A stretch of 15,604 nt of DNA from Methanothrix sp. GTDB taxonomy: Archaea > Halobacteriota > Methanosarcinia > Methanotrichales > Methanotrichaceae. The notes under the pieces were generated by a model. The model saw nothing but the letters and a program-made list of their open reading frames with translations, ran no database searches and was not told where the DNA came from. Below are positions 6,540 to 12,754 of this stretch, in pieces (within the stretch, counting starts at the first letter, position 1; the number at the start of each line of letters is the position of its first letter). The stretch is from assembly GCA_028708055.1 (NCBI GenBank), contig JAQVZT010000026.1, positions 1 through 15,604 of the forward strand. Reading direction: 5' to 3'. The translations under genes were made by a program, and so were the position numbers.

Positions 6540-8174
6540 TCACCTGGCGCAATCTGCTGAATCTCTTCCGCGAAGATACATTATCTTGCATGCGGTGGTA
6601 TTGATGGTTTCGCACTCTTGCGTACTCAATAGCGTATAAGCGCATTCCGATGTTGGACCTTCATGAACTATCCCATAGGTGTACAAATTGCGGTTCGTAT
6701 CATTTCTCAATTCTATGCTATTGTTATGAATCTCGAACGCACCCAATGGTGCATTGAACCAAAGCCCTACTAAATAGTGTTTACCTCTCGCAGAATTATT
6801 TGCATACGTGCATAGTTGGCATCCATCAACGATATCTTCAAATTCGGTGGAAGAAATTATCTTATTTCGGGCAAATATGAGTTTTGACTTGCCTATTTTT
6901 GCTCCAATGGTGAAGTTCAGAATGCTACAGTCCTCAACCCGAATGCTCGTATCATGTGACTTTGTTGTATCATTTATGCCAATAGTCTTTTTGCAGGAAC
7001 CAAACTCATTTATAATCGTTAAATTTTCGAATGACACAGTTCCTGCACCGCAGGAAACCGTTATGCCATCCTGATCACGTACAACGATTTTAACTGCTGT
7101 ACTATTTCTACCTATCAGCCGCAAAGATTTATTAATTAAAACTGACTCGTTGTATATTCCTTCGTAGATGGTTACATTTCCTCCGTTATCTACTGCACCT
7201 ATAGCTTCACCGATATTATCATAGCAATCAGGTTCTTCACATTTATTCTGAGAAACGAATACATCTTTCGACTTATTGATGTAGGGAGTGATATTTGATG
7301 CCATACCCGGCGCTAAATTACGATCTTGATTGATGTTTGAAACGGGTCCCGAGATACCAGAGATATTAATGCTGACATTCGTAGTCGGAATTAGTGCAAT
7401 ATTGATTGATATATTCGGTGAAGATACCGCTGATAGCCCCAATGCCCCAGAGCATGTCTCGTTCCCACTTGCAGGCAGACCATATCTTATTTCTCGGCAA
7501 TTGCACCCGGATTTTTCGGGCGGTGGGCAACTCGTGCTGGACTGATTGGCAAGATTACATTCTTTAAATATTTCTGGAAATATTGGTGATGATTTCCCAA
7601 CAATTCCATTAATTACATTCAAGTCGTCTATCCATCCTCCACCCATGCCCGCCGGAATAGACTTGAATTTATAGAACTGCCAGGTGAGATCATAGTCTCT
7701 TTTTTCCCGAAGGGTGTATGAAACCGGGTTCCATCCTTGTGATCTGCAGACTGCTACCTGAGCATTATCCACCCAGAAGCCGAGAGAGCCAACATGCTGT
7801 GCCATCGGGTCCACCGTCCAGACGAATTTAATCAAACCAGGCCCGGCGACCTTCATGCAGACCCTGCTGGCGCCGACCATATCGACCTGTCCGGACCGCA
7901 GGGATAGATTATCGCCATTGCCCTGAGTCTCGTCAGGCGACCAGCTATTGCCTCCGCAGTCGTACAGGCCGCATGCATTGGGATTGAGCAGATCGCACAT
8001 ATCTGCAGAAGCTGAAGAGAGGGCTAGCATAACTACTAGCGTCGAAAATATAAGGTGCAAACGAAACGTACCCAGATTGTCTTTCGGTACGCACTTAGCA
8101 AGCTTGAGCCCGCTCAGTTGCCGAATCCCTCCTAATATCCCAGGATCGTTTCTAAGTATATCATCTTTTTGCAT
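6540..8174 (-). CDS. Secreted protein with lectin-like N-terminal domain and C-terminal parallel beta-helix
   Basis: A 544-residue exported protein. A hydrophobic segment at about 40-57 ending SASA looks like a signal peptide, but it is preceded by an unusually long 40-residue N-terminus, so the true start might be internal. Residues about 60-190 match a jelly-roll domain common on microbial surfaces: SLRSGQVDMV, VAGPGLIKFVWTV, LGFWVDNAQ and GGWIDDLNV. A low-complexity Asn/Ser/Ile linker (about 250-300) precedes a right-handed beta-helix region beginning IGEAIGAVDNGGNVTIYEGIYNESVLINKSLRLIG, a NosD/pectate-lyase-like opening. Many N-x-S/T sites and about 20 cysteines suggest a glycosylated, disulfide-bonded surface protein. 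A TATA-like box 26 nt upstream and no Shine-Dalgarno sequence point to a leaderless transcript. It is coupled to the membrane protein gene that follows. No catalytic residues can be assigned. Confidence 0.85.
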   Translation of the reverse strand: MQKDDILRNDPGILGGIRQLSGLKLAKCVPKDNLGTFRLHLIFSTLVVMLALSSASADMCDLLNPNACGLYDCGGNSWSPDETQGNGDNLSLRSGQVDMVGASRVCMKVAGPGLIKFVWTVDPMAQHVGSLGFWVDNAQVAVCRSQGWNPVSYTLREKRDYDLTWQFYKFKSIPAGMGGGWIDDLNVINGIVGKSSPIFPEIFKECNLANQSSTSCPPPEKSGCNCREIRYGLPASGNETCSGALGLSAVSSPNISINIALIPTTNVSINISGISGPVSNINQDRNLAPGMASNITPYINKSKDVFVSQNKCEEPDCYDNIGEAIGAVDNGGNVTIYEGIYNESVLINKSLRLIGRNSTAVKIVVRDQDGITVSCGAGTVSFENLTIINEFGSCKKTIGINDTTKSHDTSIRVEDCSILNFTIGAKIGKSKLIFARNKIISSTEFEDIVDGCQLCTYANNSARGKHYLVGLWFNAPLGAFEIHNNSIELRNDTNRNLYTYGIVHEGPTSECAYTLLSTQECETINTTACKIMYLRGRDSADCAR

Positions 8175-8193
8175 AATTGGATATGAAATAATA

Positions 8194-8211
8194 TTATTTT
8201 AATAAAAAGAA
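8194..8211 (-). promoter_or_regulatory. T tract and TATA box before the beta-helix gene
   Basis: On the minus strand TTCTTTTTATTAAAATAA contains a T run, a plausible end signal for the upstream dehydrogenase transcript. It also contains a TATA-like TTATTAAAAT centred about 26 nt before the ATG at 8174. No ribosome-binding site lies between, so transcription probably starts at the ATG. Confidence 0.5.
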
Positions 8212-8263
8212 TCAGTCAGAGTTAAGAGTGGCTAGAATATGTGCCCAATCACCATTAATTGCG

Positions 8264-9241
8264 TCAGATCTCTTTGAGATATCCAACCACCGCGTGCGTC
8301 ACCTGCGCCGTCCCGAAGCTTCCGCCCAGGTCCGGCGTCTTCGCCCCGCTGGCCAGCGCCTTCTGCACCGCCCCCTCGATCCTGCCCGCCATCTCGGGCT
8401 CGCCCAGCCAGCGCATCATCATCGCTGCGCTGCGTATGGCTCCTGCCGGGTTGGCGATGCCTTTTCCTGCAATATCCGGGGCGCTGCCGTGAATGGGCTC
8501 AAAGAGCGCATGGTCGGTGCCGATGTTGGCGCTGGCGCACAGGCCCAGGCTGCCGATAACTCCTGCCGCCTCATCGCTCAGAATGTCGCCGAATAGGTTG
8601 GTGGTGACCAGCACATCAAACCTTCCTGGATTGGTCACCAGATTGTAGGCGGCAGCATCCACCAGCATCTCCTCGCAGGGGACGGCCCGCCTTGCCGCAA
8701 CCTCCTGACAGCTCTTCAGAAAGAGCCGGTCGCTCTTCAGCACATTGGCCTTGTGGACGATGGTGAGCTTGCGCCGGCCCGCTGCCAGATCGCAGGCCTT
8801 CTCTGCTATCCTTTCGCTACACCTGCGGGTTATGACCCGCACAGTCTGCGCCTGCTCATCATCCATCTCCTCCCGGCCAGAGTAGAGCCCCTCGGTGTTC
8901 TCCCGCACAATGATGAAATCAAGTTTCTCCGATTGGAAAGGCCGGATGTTGGCGTAGAGGTCCAGCTCCCGTCTTATGCGCAGCAGAACGCTCCTGTAAT
9001 TGGGGTCCGGCGGAGTGGTGATCGCCCCGAAAAGAATGCAGTCGCACTCCTCGAGGGCCGCCAGATCCTCTTCGGACATGGCGATGCCCGTCCTCTTCCA
9101 GCGGACGAGGCCTATCTCCACAAACACAGGCTCTATCTCGGCTCCTGCGGCCCGCAGAACCGCCAGAGCGCTCTCTACCACCTCAGGACCAATGCCGTCG
9201 CCCCCGACGACAGCTACCTTCTTAGCTCCTCTACCAGACAT
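8264..9241 (-). CDS. aksF: Homoisocitrate / isopropylmalate dehydrogenase family; AksF-like
   Basis: A 325-residue beta-decarboxylating dehydrogenase. It has GGDGIGPEV near the N-terminus, LDLYANIRP, IIVRENTEGLYSG, VHKANVLK (catalytic Lys), FDVLVTTNLFGDILSDEA (metal-binding Asp), FEPIHGSAPDIAGKGIANP and a late TPDLGGS. Compared from memory with the two Methanocaldococcus paralogues, FGAITTP, LVDAAAYNLVTNP and KGIANP look more like homoisocitrate dehydrogenase AksF (2-oxosuberate arm of coenzyme B synthesis) than LeuB. LeuB cannot be excluded without a tree. I start at ATG 9241, where GGAGG lies 7 nt upstream and the family N-terminus begins; the frame extends to 9280 without support. This start lies inside the end of the preceding unknown gene (28-nt overlap), implying coupled translation. 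Confidence 0.85.
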   Translation of the reverse strand: MSGRGAKKVAVVGGDGIGPEVVESALAVLRAAGAEIEPVFVEIGLVRWKRTGIAMSEEDLAALEECDCILFGAITTPPDPNYRSVLLRIRRELDLYANIRPFQSEKLDFIIVRENTEGLYSGREEMDDEQAQTVRVITRRCSERIAEKACDLAAGRRKLTIVHKANVLKSDRLFLKSCQEVAARRAVPCEEMLVDAAAYNLVTNPGRFDVLVTTNLFGDILSDEAAGVIGSLGLCASANIGTDHALFEPIHGSAPDIAGKGIANPAGAIRSAAMMMRWLGEPEMAGRIEGAVQKALASGAKTPDLGGSFGTAQVTHAVVGYLKEI

Positions 9242-10041
9242 CTCACCGCCTCCGCGATCTTTTCCGGGCCGTCTCCCCAATGAACCGCTATTCCCCTCTG
9301 TCCATTCTTCTCGACCAAGCCCTTCATCTCAGAGCGACAGCACCGGGTGATGAAAGGCTGCTCCGGTGTCAGGATCCTCTCTGAGCTTTGCAGTGGACAG
9401 ATGTTGATAAACTCGAAATCCTTGCCCGGATTGTTAGCCAGAAAGATCTCCCGGGATATAGTGCAGCCCACTATCCTGGGATGCTCATGCACCACCCGGT
9501 CAGTGTCCAGAGAGCGGCCCAGCCCAGAGGCCCGGCAGGGATAGTAGACAGAGCTGCTTTCAAACTGGCGCAGATCCAGGATGCGGGACACAAAGCGAAC
9601 CGTCAGGTCACCAAAGATGCCGCAGCCTTCCAGGCTGGCGAGAACATGGATCAGCCAGGGTGGACTGGGCGGCGAGACATCCAGAACCTCGATAGAGAGA
9701 ATGGCGGAAGGGTCCGGGTCCTTGACGAAGGTGATGTGTTCATCCGGCCCGGAAAAGACCACCGTATTCGCCTTTTTCTCCCGGCAAATATTGCCAGCCA
9801 GCTCTATGAGACGGGCACGGTTGCGGGTGTCCACTATATAGGGATAAAAGAAGATCTCTGTGCAGGAGGCAATCATTTCTAGTTTTTGCACCGCTCTCAT
9901 GAATCCGGAGCCGCGACTCTCCACCCGGTAGAGAGCCGGACCCTGCCGGCTGATTAGATACTCTGTGGCAAAATAGACCGGCTCGCCCCGCCTCTCCTGG
10001 TCCTTGATTCCTACCGACTTGTACTCTACCGGAAAGATCAT
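9214..10041 (-). CDS. Conserved-looking protein of unknown function between the coenzyme B / leucine genes
   Basis: A 275-residue soluble protein with no signal peptide or membrane segment. I cannot assign a family with confidence; similar genes next to the small subunit of the dehydratase are my recollection from other Methanosarcinales. Visible features include an alternating strand/helix core (AVQKLEMIASCTEIFFYPYIVDTRN, split by a conserved-looking ELAGNICREKKANTVVFSG) and several cysteines (about residues 60, 86, 138, 168, 193, 213, 232 and 233). The CC pair in ITRCCRSEMKGLVEKNGQ near the C-terminus could bind metal or be redox-active. Its ATG overlaps the aksE/leuD stop (ATGA) and its end overlaps the dehydrogenase start by 28 nt. 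It is therefore made in step with both enzymes and may act in the same pathway, as an accessory or missing-step protein. That is inference from context. Confidence 0.85.
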   Translation of the reverse strand: MIFPVEYKSVGIKDQERRGEPVYFATEYLISRQGPALYRVESRGSGFMRAVQKLEMIASCTEIFFYPYIVDTRNRARLIELAGNICREKKANTVVFSGPDEHITFVKDPDPSAILSIEVLDVSPPSPPWLIHVLASLEGCGIFGDLTVRFVSRILDLRQFESSSVYYPCRASGLGRSLDTDRVVHEHPRIVGCTISREIFLANNPGKDFEFINICPLQSSERILTPEQPFITRCCRSEMKGLVEKNGQRGIAVHWGDGPEKIAEAVRCLVEELRR

Positions 10042-10517
10042 GCCAATCCTTTCTGCCGCCTTCGGTGCGCCACCAGCCCGCCGTCGTTGAGAATCTCCAT
10101 GAGAAAATCCGGAAGCTGGGTTCCTTGATAGATCTTTTCTCCAACCTGCACCGTCCCCGCTGCCAGGTCCACGGCCACGCTATCGCCCTTTTCGCAGGAT
10201 ACATCGGCTTCGATCAGGGGTAGCCCGACATTTATGGCATTTCTGTAGAATATCCGGGCAAAGGAGCGGGCGATAACAACCGCCACACCTGCTCCCTTGA
10301 GCGCCCTGGGTGCCTGCTCGCGCGAGGAGCCGCTGCCAAAGTTCCTTCCCGCCACAATCACATCGCCCTTCTGCACTCCGGAGGCAAAGCTGCTGTCTAG
10401 GCCCTCCATGGCATGCTCCGCCCAGAGCCTAGCGTCCTTTGTGCGAAGGTACTTGCCGGGGATGATCACATCGGTATCCACATCATCTCCATAGACCCAA
10501 GCCTTTCCTATGATCAT
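10038..10517 (-). CDS. Homoaconitase / isopropylmalate isomerase small subunit
   Basis: A 159-residue swivel-domain subunit that pairs with a separate Fe-S large subunit, not in this window, to isomerise isopropylmalate or homocitrate-type substrates. It begins with the family-typical VYGDDVDTDVIIPGKYLRT and has NFGSGSSREQAPRALKGAGVAVVIARSFARIFYRNAINVGLPL. The substrate loop reads YLRT (residues 23-26). From recalled work on methanogen homoaconitase, the Arg-Thr pair in this loop marks the homoaconitase (HacB/AksE) subunit, whereas the isopropylmalate isomerase paralogue has other residues there. This agrees with the AksF-like enzyme two genes on. It is the first gene of the operon, with a TATA box at 10553-10562 and an AGGAAGAG-type site before ATG 10517. 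aksE is my preferred reading, leuD the alternative. Confidence 0.9.
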   Translation of the reverse strand: MIIGKAWVYGDDVDTDVIIPGKYLRTKDARLWAEHAMEGLDSSFASGVQKGDVIVAGRNFGSGSSREQAPRALKGAGVAVVIARSFARIFYRNAINVGLPLIEADVSCEKGDSVAVDLAAGTVQVGEKIYQGTQLPDFLMEILNDGGLVAHRRRQKGLA

Positions 10518-10552
10518 GTTTCTCTCTTCCTTTCATCGCGTCTTTTGTCACG

Positions 10553-10562
10553 GTTTATATTG
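10553..10562 (-). promoter_or_regulatory. TATA box of the aksE/leuD operon
   Basis: CAATATAAAC on the minus strand lies about 40 nt upstream of the first ATG (10517), predicting a leader of roughly 14 nt that contains a purine-rich AAGGAAGAGAG ribosome-binding region. Confidence 0.55.
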
Positions 10563-10695
10563 CATCCGTCTGCATCCTTCGAGATAATACTCTTTGCTTC
10601 ACTTTCGCCCCGCGCGGCTATTCTTCTTATTATTCATTTTCATTATCTGAGTTATCCTGAGAAATAGACATTGCCCTGTGTACAGCAGGATATGA

Positions 10696-10732
10696 GGCCA
10701 TATTATCCAGGATTATCCAGGCCCATATGGCC
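10696..10732. repeat. 8-bp inverted repeat flanking the two adjacent TTATCCAG words
   Basis: GGCCATAT (10696-10703) and ATATGGCC (10725-10732) are exact reverse complements separated by 21 nt that contain the tandem ATTATCCAGG repeat. The arrangement encloses both direct repeats, so it may be an operator or a stem-loop. Confidence 0.45.
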
Positions 10733-10791
10733 CAAATTATTGATGCATTTTTAGAGTATCATTTGTATCTTGCTCATACTTTTAATTGCTT

Positions 10792-10819
10792 ATAAAATGA
10801 TTTACTGCAATCATTTTAT
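10792..10819. promoter_or_regulatory. Perfect 11-bp inverted repeat just upstream of the Isf-module TATA box; candidate operator
   Basis: ATAAAATGATT (10792-10802) and AATCATTTTAT (10809-10819) are exact reverse complements with spacer TACTGC. The element ends 8 nt before the TATA-like sequence (10827-10837) of the plus-strand small-protein/Isf/AfpA module, where bound protein would affect TFB/TBP recruitment. A dimeric winged-helix or ribbon-helix-helix regulator is a reasonable guess for its ligand. As RNA it would be upstream of the predicted start, so an operator is likelier than a riboswitch. Confidence 0.6.
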
Positions 10820-10826
10820 CCAGAAA

Positions 10827-10837
10827 AGTATTTATTC
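10827..10837 (+). promoter_or_regulatory. TATA box of the small-protein / Isf / AfpA module
   Basis: AAGTATTTATT is centred about 29 nt before ATG 10861, and no Shine-Dalgarno sequence precedes that ATG. The spacing fits a leaderless or nearly leaderless transcript. Confidence 0.45.
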
Positions 10838-10860
10838 TTACACGCACTAGATAGCAGACT

Positions 10861-11085
10861 ATGGCAGGAGTATTCGCGCCCCTGGGATGGCCCTGGCAGC
10901 GGAGGCCAAAGGTTGAGCGACAATGTCTTTCCAGCAGCATCTTGGACCGCAGTGCCCTGGAGCTGCAAACCGCCAAAGAGATCCTGGAGGAGGTCTTCGG
11001 CACATCTTCTGCCGAGGTGGAGGAGATGATCCGTCTGCGCCTGGCAGAGCGGCATGCTCTTCCGGAAAATCTGAAATATCTTTAA
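10861..11085 (+). CDS. Small protein with helical acidic C-terminal half, unknown function
   Basis: A 74-residue frame. The first 30 residues (MAGVFAPLGWPWQRRPKVER and following) have no recognisable pattern. The rest, ALELQTAKEILEEVFGTSSAEVEEMIRLRLAER, reads as two amphipathic helices separated by a Gly-Thr-Ser-Ser turn, typical of a small dimerising or helix-turn-helix-like protein. It precedes the Isf gene by 15 nt and probably shares its transcript. ATG 10861 has a TATA box at a leaderless distance, but an internal start (for example TTG 10942) would keep only the helical part and is possible. It could be a regulator of, or partner for, the flavoproteins. I do not recognise the family. 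Confidence 0.6.
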   Translation: MAGVFAPLGWPWQRRPKVERQCLSSSILDRSALELQTAKEILEEVFGTSSAEVEEMIRLRLAERHALPENLKYL

Positions 11086-11100
11086 GGGCAATATAAAGTC

Positions 11101-11703
11101 ATGATACTCGGCATATCCGGCAGTCCCAGGAATATGGCTACGGAGCATATCCTCGGCGAGGCCCTCAAGATGCTGGAGGAGCGAGGCCTGGAGACGGAGC
11201 TATTCTCGGTTCGAGGCAAACAGATCAGCCCCTGCCGGCACTGTGACTACTGCCTCAAGAACAAGGAGTGCATAATCAAGGACGACATGCATCAGCTCTA
11301 CCCGCTCATCAGGCAGGCTGAGGGATTTGTCATTGCAACCCCGGTCTACAACGGCAGCATGAGCGCCCAGACCAAGATAGTAATAGACCGGACGCGAGCA
11401 ACGCTTGCCGCCGACCCCAAAGCCCTGCGGATGAAACCGGGCATGGCCATAGCCGTGGGCGGCGATCGCATGGGCGGCCAGGAGCTGGCGATGCAGCAGA
11501 TCCATGCGTTTTACATTCTCAACGGCATGATTCCGGTTAGCGGAGGTTTTTTTGGCGCCAACCTGGGGGCAACATTCTGGTCTCGCGATACGCTGGAGGG
11601 AGCAAAAGCGGATGAGGAAGGATTTCGATCGCTGCGAAAGACGGTCAAAAGGTTCGCTGAGATGACGGCTCATTTGAGGAGCACGAGATCACCGGAAAAA
11701 TAA
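11101..11703 (+). CDS. isf: Iron-sulfur flavoprotein (Isf family, NADPH-dependent FMN reductase fold)
   Basis: A 200-residue flavodoxin-like protein. It starts with the FMN phosphate-binding ISGSPRNMATEHIL and has TPVYNGSMSAQTKIVIDR typical of the family. Residues 45-57 carry the compact cluster motif of Methanosarcina thermophila Isf: Cys45-x2-Cys48-x2-Cys51-x5-Cys57 for one [4Fe-4S] cluster. Characterised Isf proteins take electrons from ferredoxin and can reduce O2 and H2O2, so a role in redox balance or oxygen defence is likely. An AAGGGC ribosome-binding site lies upstream, somewhat far from the ATG. afpA follows after 38 nt, the same pairing I recall from Archaeoglobus. The C-terminus (RSTRSPEK) is basic and unremarkable. 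Confidence 0.93.
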   Translation: MILGISGSPRNMATEHILGEALKMLEERGLETELFSVRGKQISPCRHCDYCLKNKECIIKDDMHQLYPLIRQAEGFVIATPVYNGSMSAQTKIVIDRTRATLAADPKALRMKPGMAIAVGGDRMGGQELAMQQIHAFYILNGMIPVSGGFFGANLGATFWSRDTLEGAKADEEGFRSLRKTVKRFAEMTAHLRSTRSPEK

Positions 11704-11741
11704 ATATCTCGAAAAATCCTGTGAATAGTCAGGGGAATTTT

Positions 11742-12314
11742 ATGGCAAAGGACGGCAGCAAGAGGAAGATCGCCTGGGGAATCACAGGCAGTGGCGACCG
11801 CATTGAAGAGACTGTGAAGACCATGATAGAGTTGCAGAAGCAATACGATGACGTGGTGGACGTGCGCGTCTTCGTATCCAGGGCAGGCGAGCAGGTCATC
11901 AAATACTACAAGCTCTTCAATACTCTGGAGAAGCATTTTGATAAAGTCTGGGTGGAGATCAATGCCAACTCCCCATTCCTGGCCGGACAGTTGCAGGTGA
12001 AGCGCTATGAGTTTCTGCTCCTCGCGCCCACGACATCAAATACAGTAGCCAAGATCTCACTGGGACTGGCTGACTCGCTCCTCTCCAATGCAGCCATTAT
12101 GTCTCAAAAGGCATTCGTTCCCACATACATCATGCCCTGCGATTACAAGCCAGGAATTCTGACCACCATACTCCCTGACGGCAGCGAGATGAGGCTGCGC
12201 ATTCGAAAAGAGGATGCTGAGCACGTTGACAGCCTGCGGCGGATGGATGATGTCTTTGTCATCGAGAAGCCCTCCGAAATCGCCGGGATCTTCAAGAAGC
12301 ACTTCTCAGCCTGA
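11742..12314 (+). CDS. afpA: Archaeoflavoprotein AfpA
   Basis: A 190-residue flavoprotein of the phosphopantothenoylcysteine-decarboxylase-like FMN-binding fold. It has IAWGITGSGDRIEET at the N-terminus (nucleotide-binding loop), APTTSNTVAKISLGLADSLLSNA in the middle (flavin-binding signature) and MPCDYKPG later. Archaeoglobus AfpA is an FMN protein reduced by ferredoxin and thought to pass electrons to Isf. Here Isf is the gene just upstream, so the two probably act as one chain. The start is ATG 11742 with AGGGGA 5 nt before it; the frame also opens at GTG 11721 without support. Its last 9 nt overlap the end of the convergent small secreted-protein gene. Confidence 0.92.
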   Translation: MAKDGSKRKIAWGITGSGDRIEETVKTMIELQKQYDDVVDVRVFVSRAGEQVIKYYKLFNTLEKHFDKVWVEINANSPFLAGQLQVKRYEFLLLAPTTSNTVAKISLGLADSLLSNAAIMSQKAFVPTYIMPCDYKPGILTTILPDGSEMRLRIRKEDAEHVDSLRRMDDVFVIEKPSEIAGIFKKHFSA

Positions 12315-12635
12315 GACGCTGCTATTGAGCAATTTCAGGCAGACAATATCATAGTCGTCGCCAGCATAAAAATTCGCTACCACCAGCGTCGCCTTGCCAC
12401 AGGTTATTGTCTCGTTTAGTCCCAGGACCATTGAAGACGGCTTCTCCGTCCCAGCCAAAATTGAGATCCAGACCTCCTCTGCCTGGGAATCGATATCTTC
12501 AACATTCAATATGCATCTGTCCAGGGTGCAGTTCTCGTGCATGGACAGGACAGTCTCCTGAGAAAATGCCGGATAAATCAGCATCAAAAGAATGATGCAT
12601 GCCGTGAATCCGGATAGCCCGGTCGCCCTATTCAT
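12306..12635 (-). CDS. Small secreted protein resembling a single S-layer-type duplication domain
   Basis: A 109-residue protein with a clear signal peptide (about residues 1-25, ending PAFSQ) and a mature part of about 84 residues. The pattern CILNVEDIDSQAEEVWISILAG, a central VLGLNETITCG and VVANFYAGDDYDIVCLKLL resembles one repeat of the Methanosarcina S-layer duplication domain, an Ig-like fold with an Ile-Asp-plus-aromatic signature. Five cysteines and three N-x-S/T sites (NCT, NET, NSS) suit a surface protein. It is far too short to be the S-layer itself, so an accessory surface or secreted factor is possible. The family link is an inference from pattern. Its 3' end overlaps the end of afpA by 9 nt, and a possible TATA-like TACTAAAT lies about 60 nt upstream. 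Confidence 0.75.
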   Translation of the reverse strand: MNRATGLSGFTACIILLMLIYPAFSQETVLSMHENCTLDRCILNVEDIDSQAEEVWISILAGTEKPSSMVLGLNETITCGKATLVVANFYAGDDYDIVCLKLLNSSVSG

Positions 12636-12726
12636 GCAGATATTCTCATCTCCGCCTGGTGCCCTTAAGGCAACCTCAGCCTCGAAAGGATTTAGTACTT
12701 ATGAATCTATCGTCTCTTAATACGAG

Positions 12727-12738
12727 ATGTATAAAAAG
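12727..12738 (+). promoter_or_regulatory. TATA box of the cfbA-cfbE-cfbD operon
   Basis: ATGTATAAAAAG is centred about 22 nt before the cfbA ATG (12755), with no Shine-Dalgarno sequence between. This suggests a leaderless cfbA mRNA. Confidence 0.55.
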
Positions 12739-12754
12739 TAACACTGGTGTTTCC

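Larger units (their letters stand above)
10652..10823. repeat. TTATCCAG repeats in the gene-free region between the aks operon and the Isf module
   Basis: TTATCCAG occurs at 10703-10710, 10713-10720 (spaced 10 bp, one helical turn) and 10816-10823, with a near copy TTATCCTG at 10652-10659. The stretch 10518-10860 has no credible gene. It holds the aksE TATA box, these repeats, the inverted repeats at 10696-10732 and 10792-10819, and the TATA box for the plus-strand module. The repeats may be regulator sites; their number is small. Confidence 0.4.

Noticed and set aside
8228..9350. Several plus-strand frames opposite aksF
   Set aside because: They are compositional shadows with no start signals; the minus-strand dehydrogenase is certain.
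10652..10823. CRISPR array or mobile-element ends from the TTATCCAG repeats
   Set aside because: The repeats are only 8 nt, irregularly spaced and have no uniform spacers; no transposase or target duplication is nearby.
11721..11741. GTG 11721 as afpA start
   Set aside because: The AGGGGA ribosome-binding site falls after it and directly before ATG 11742, where the family N-terminus begins.
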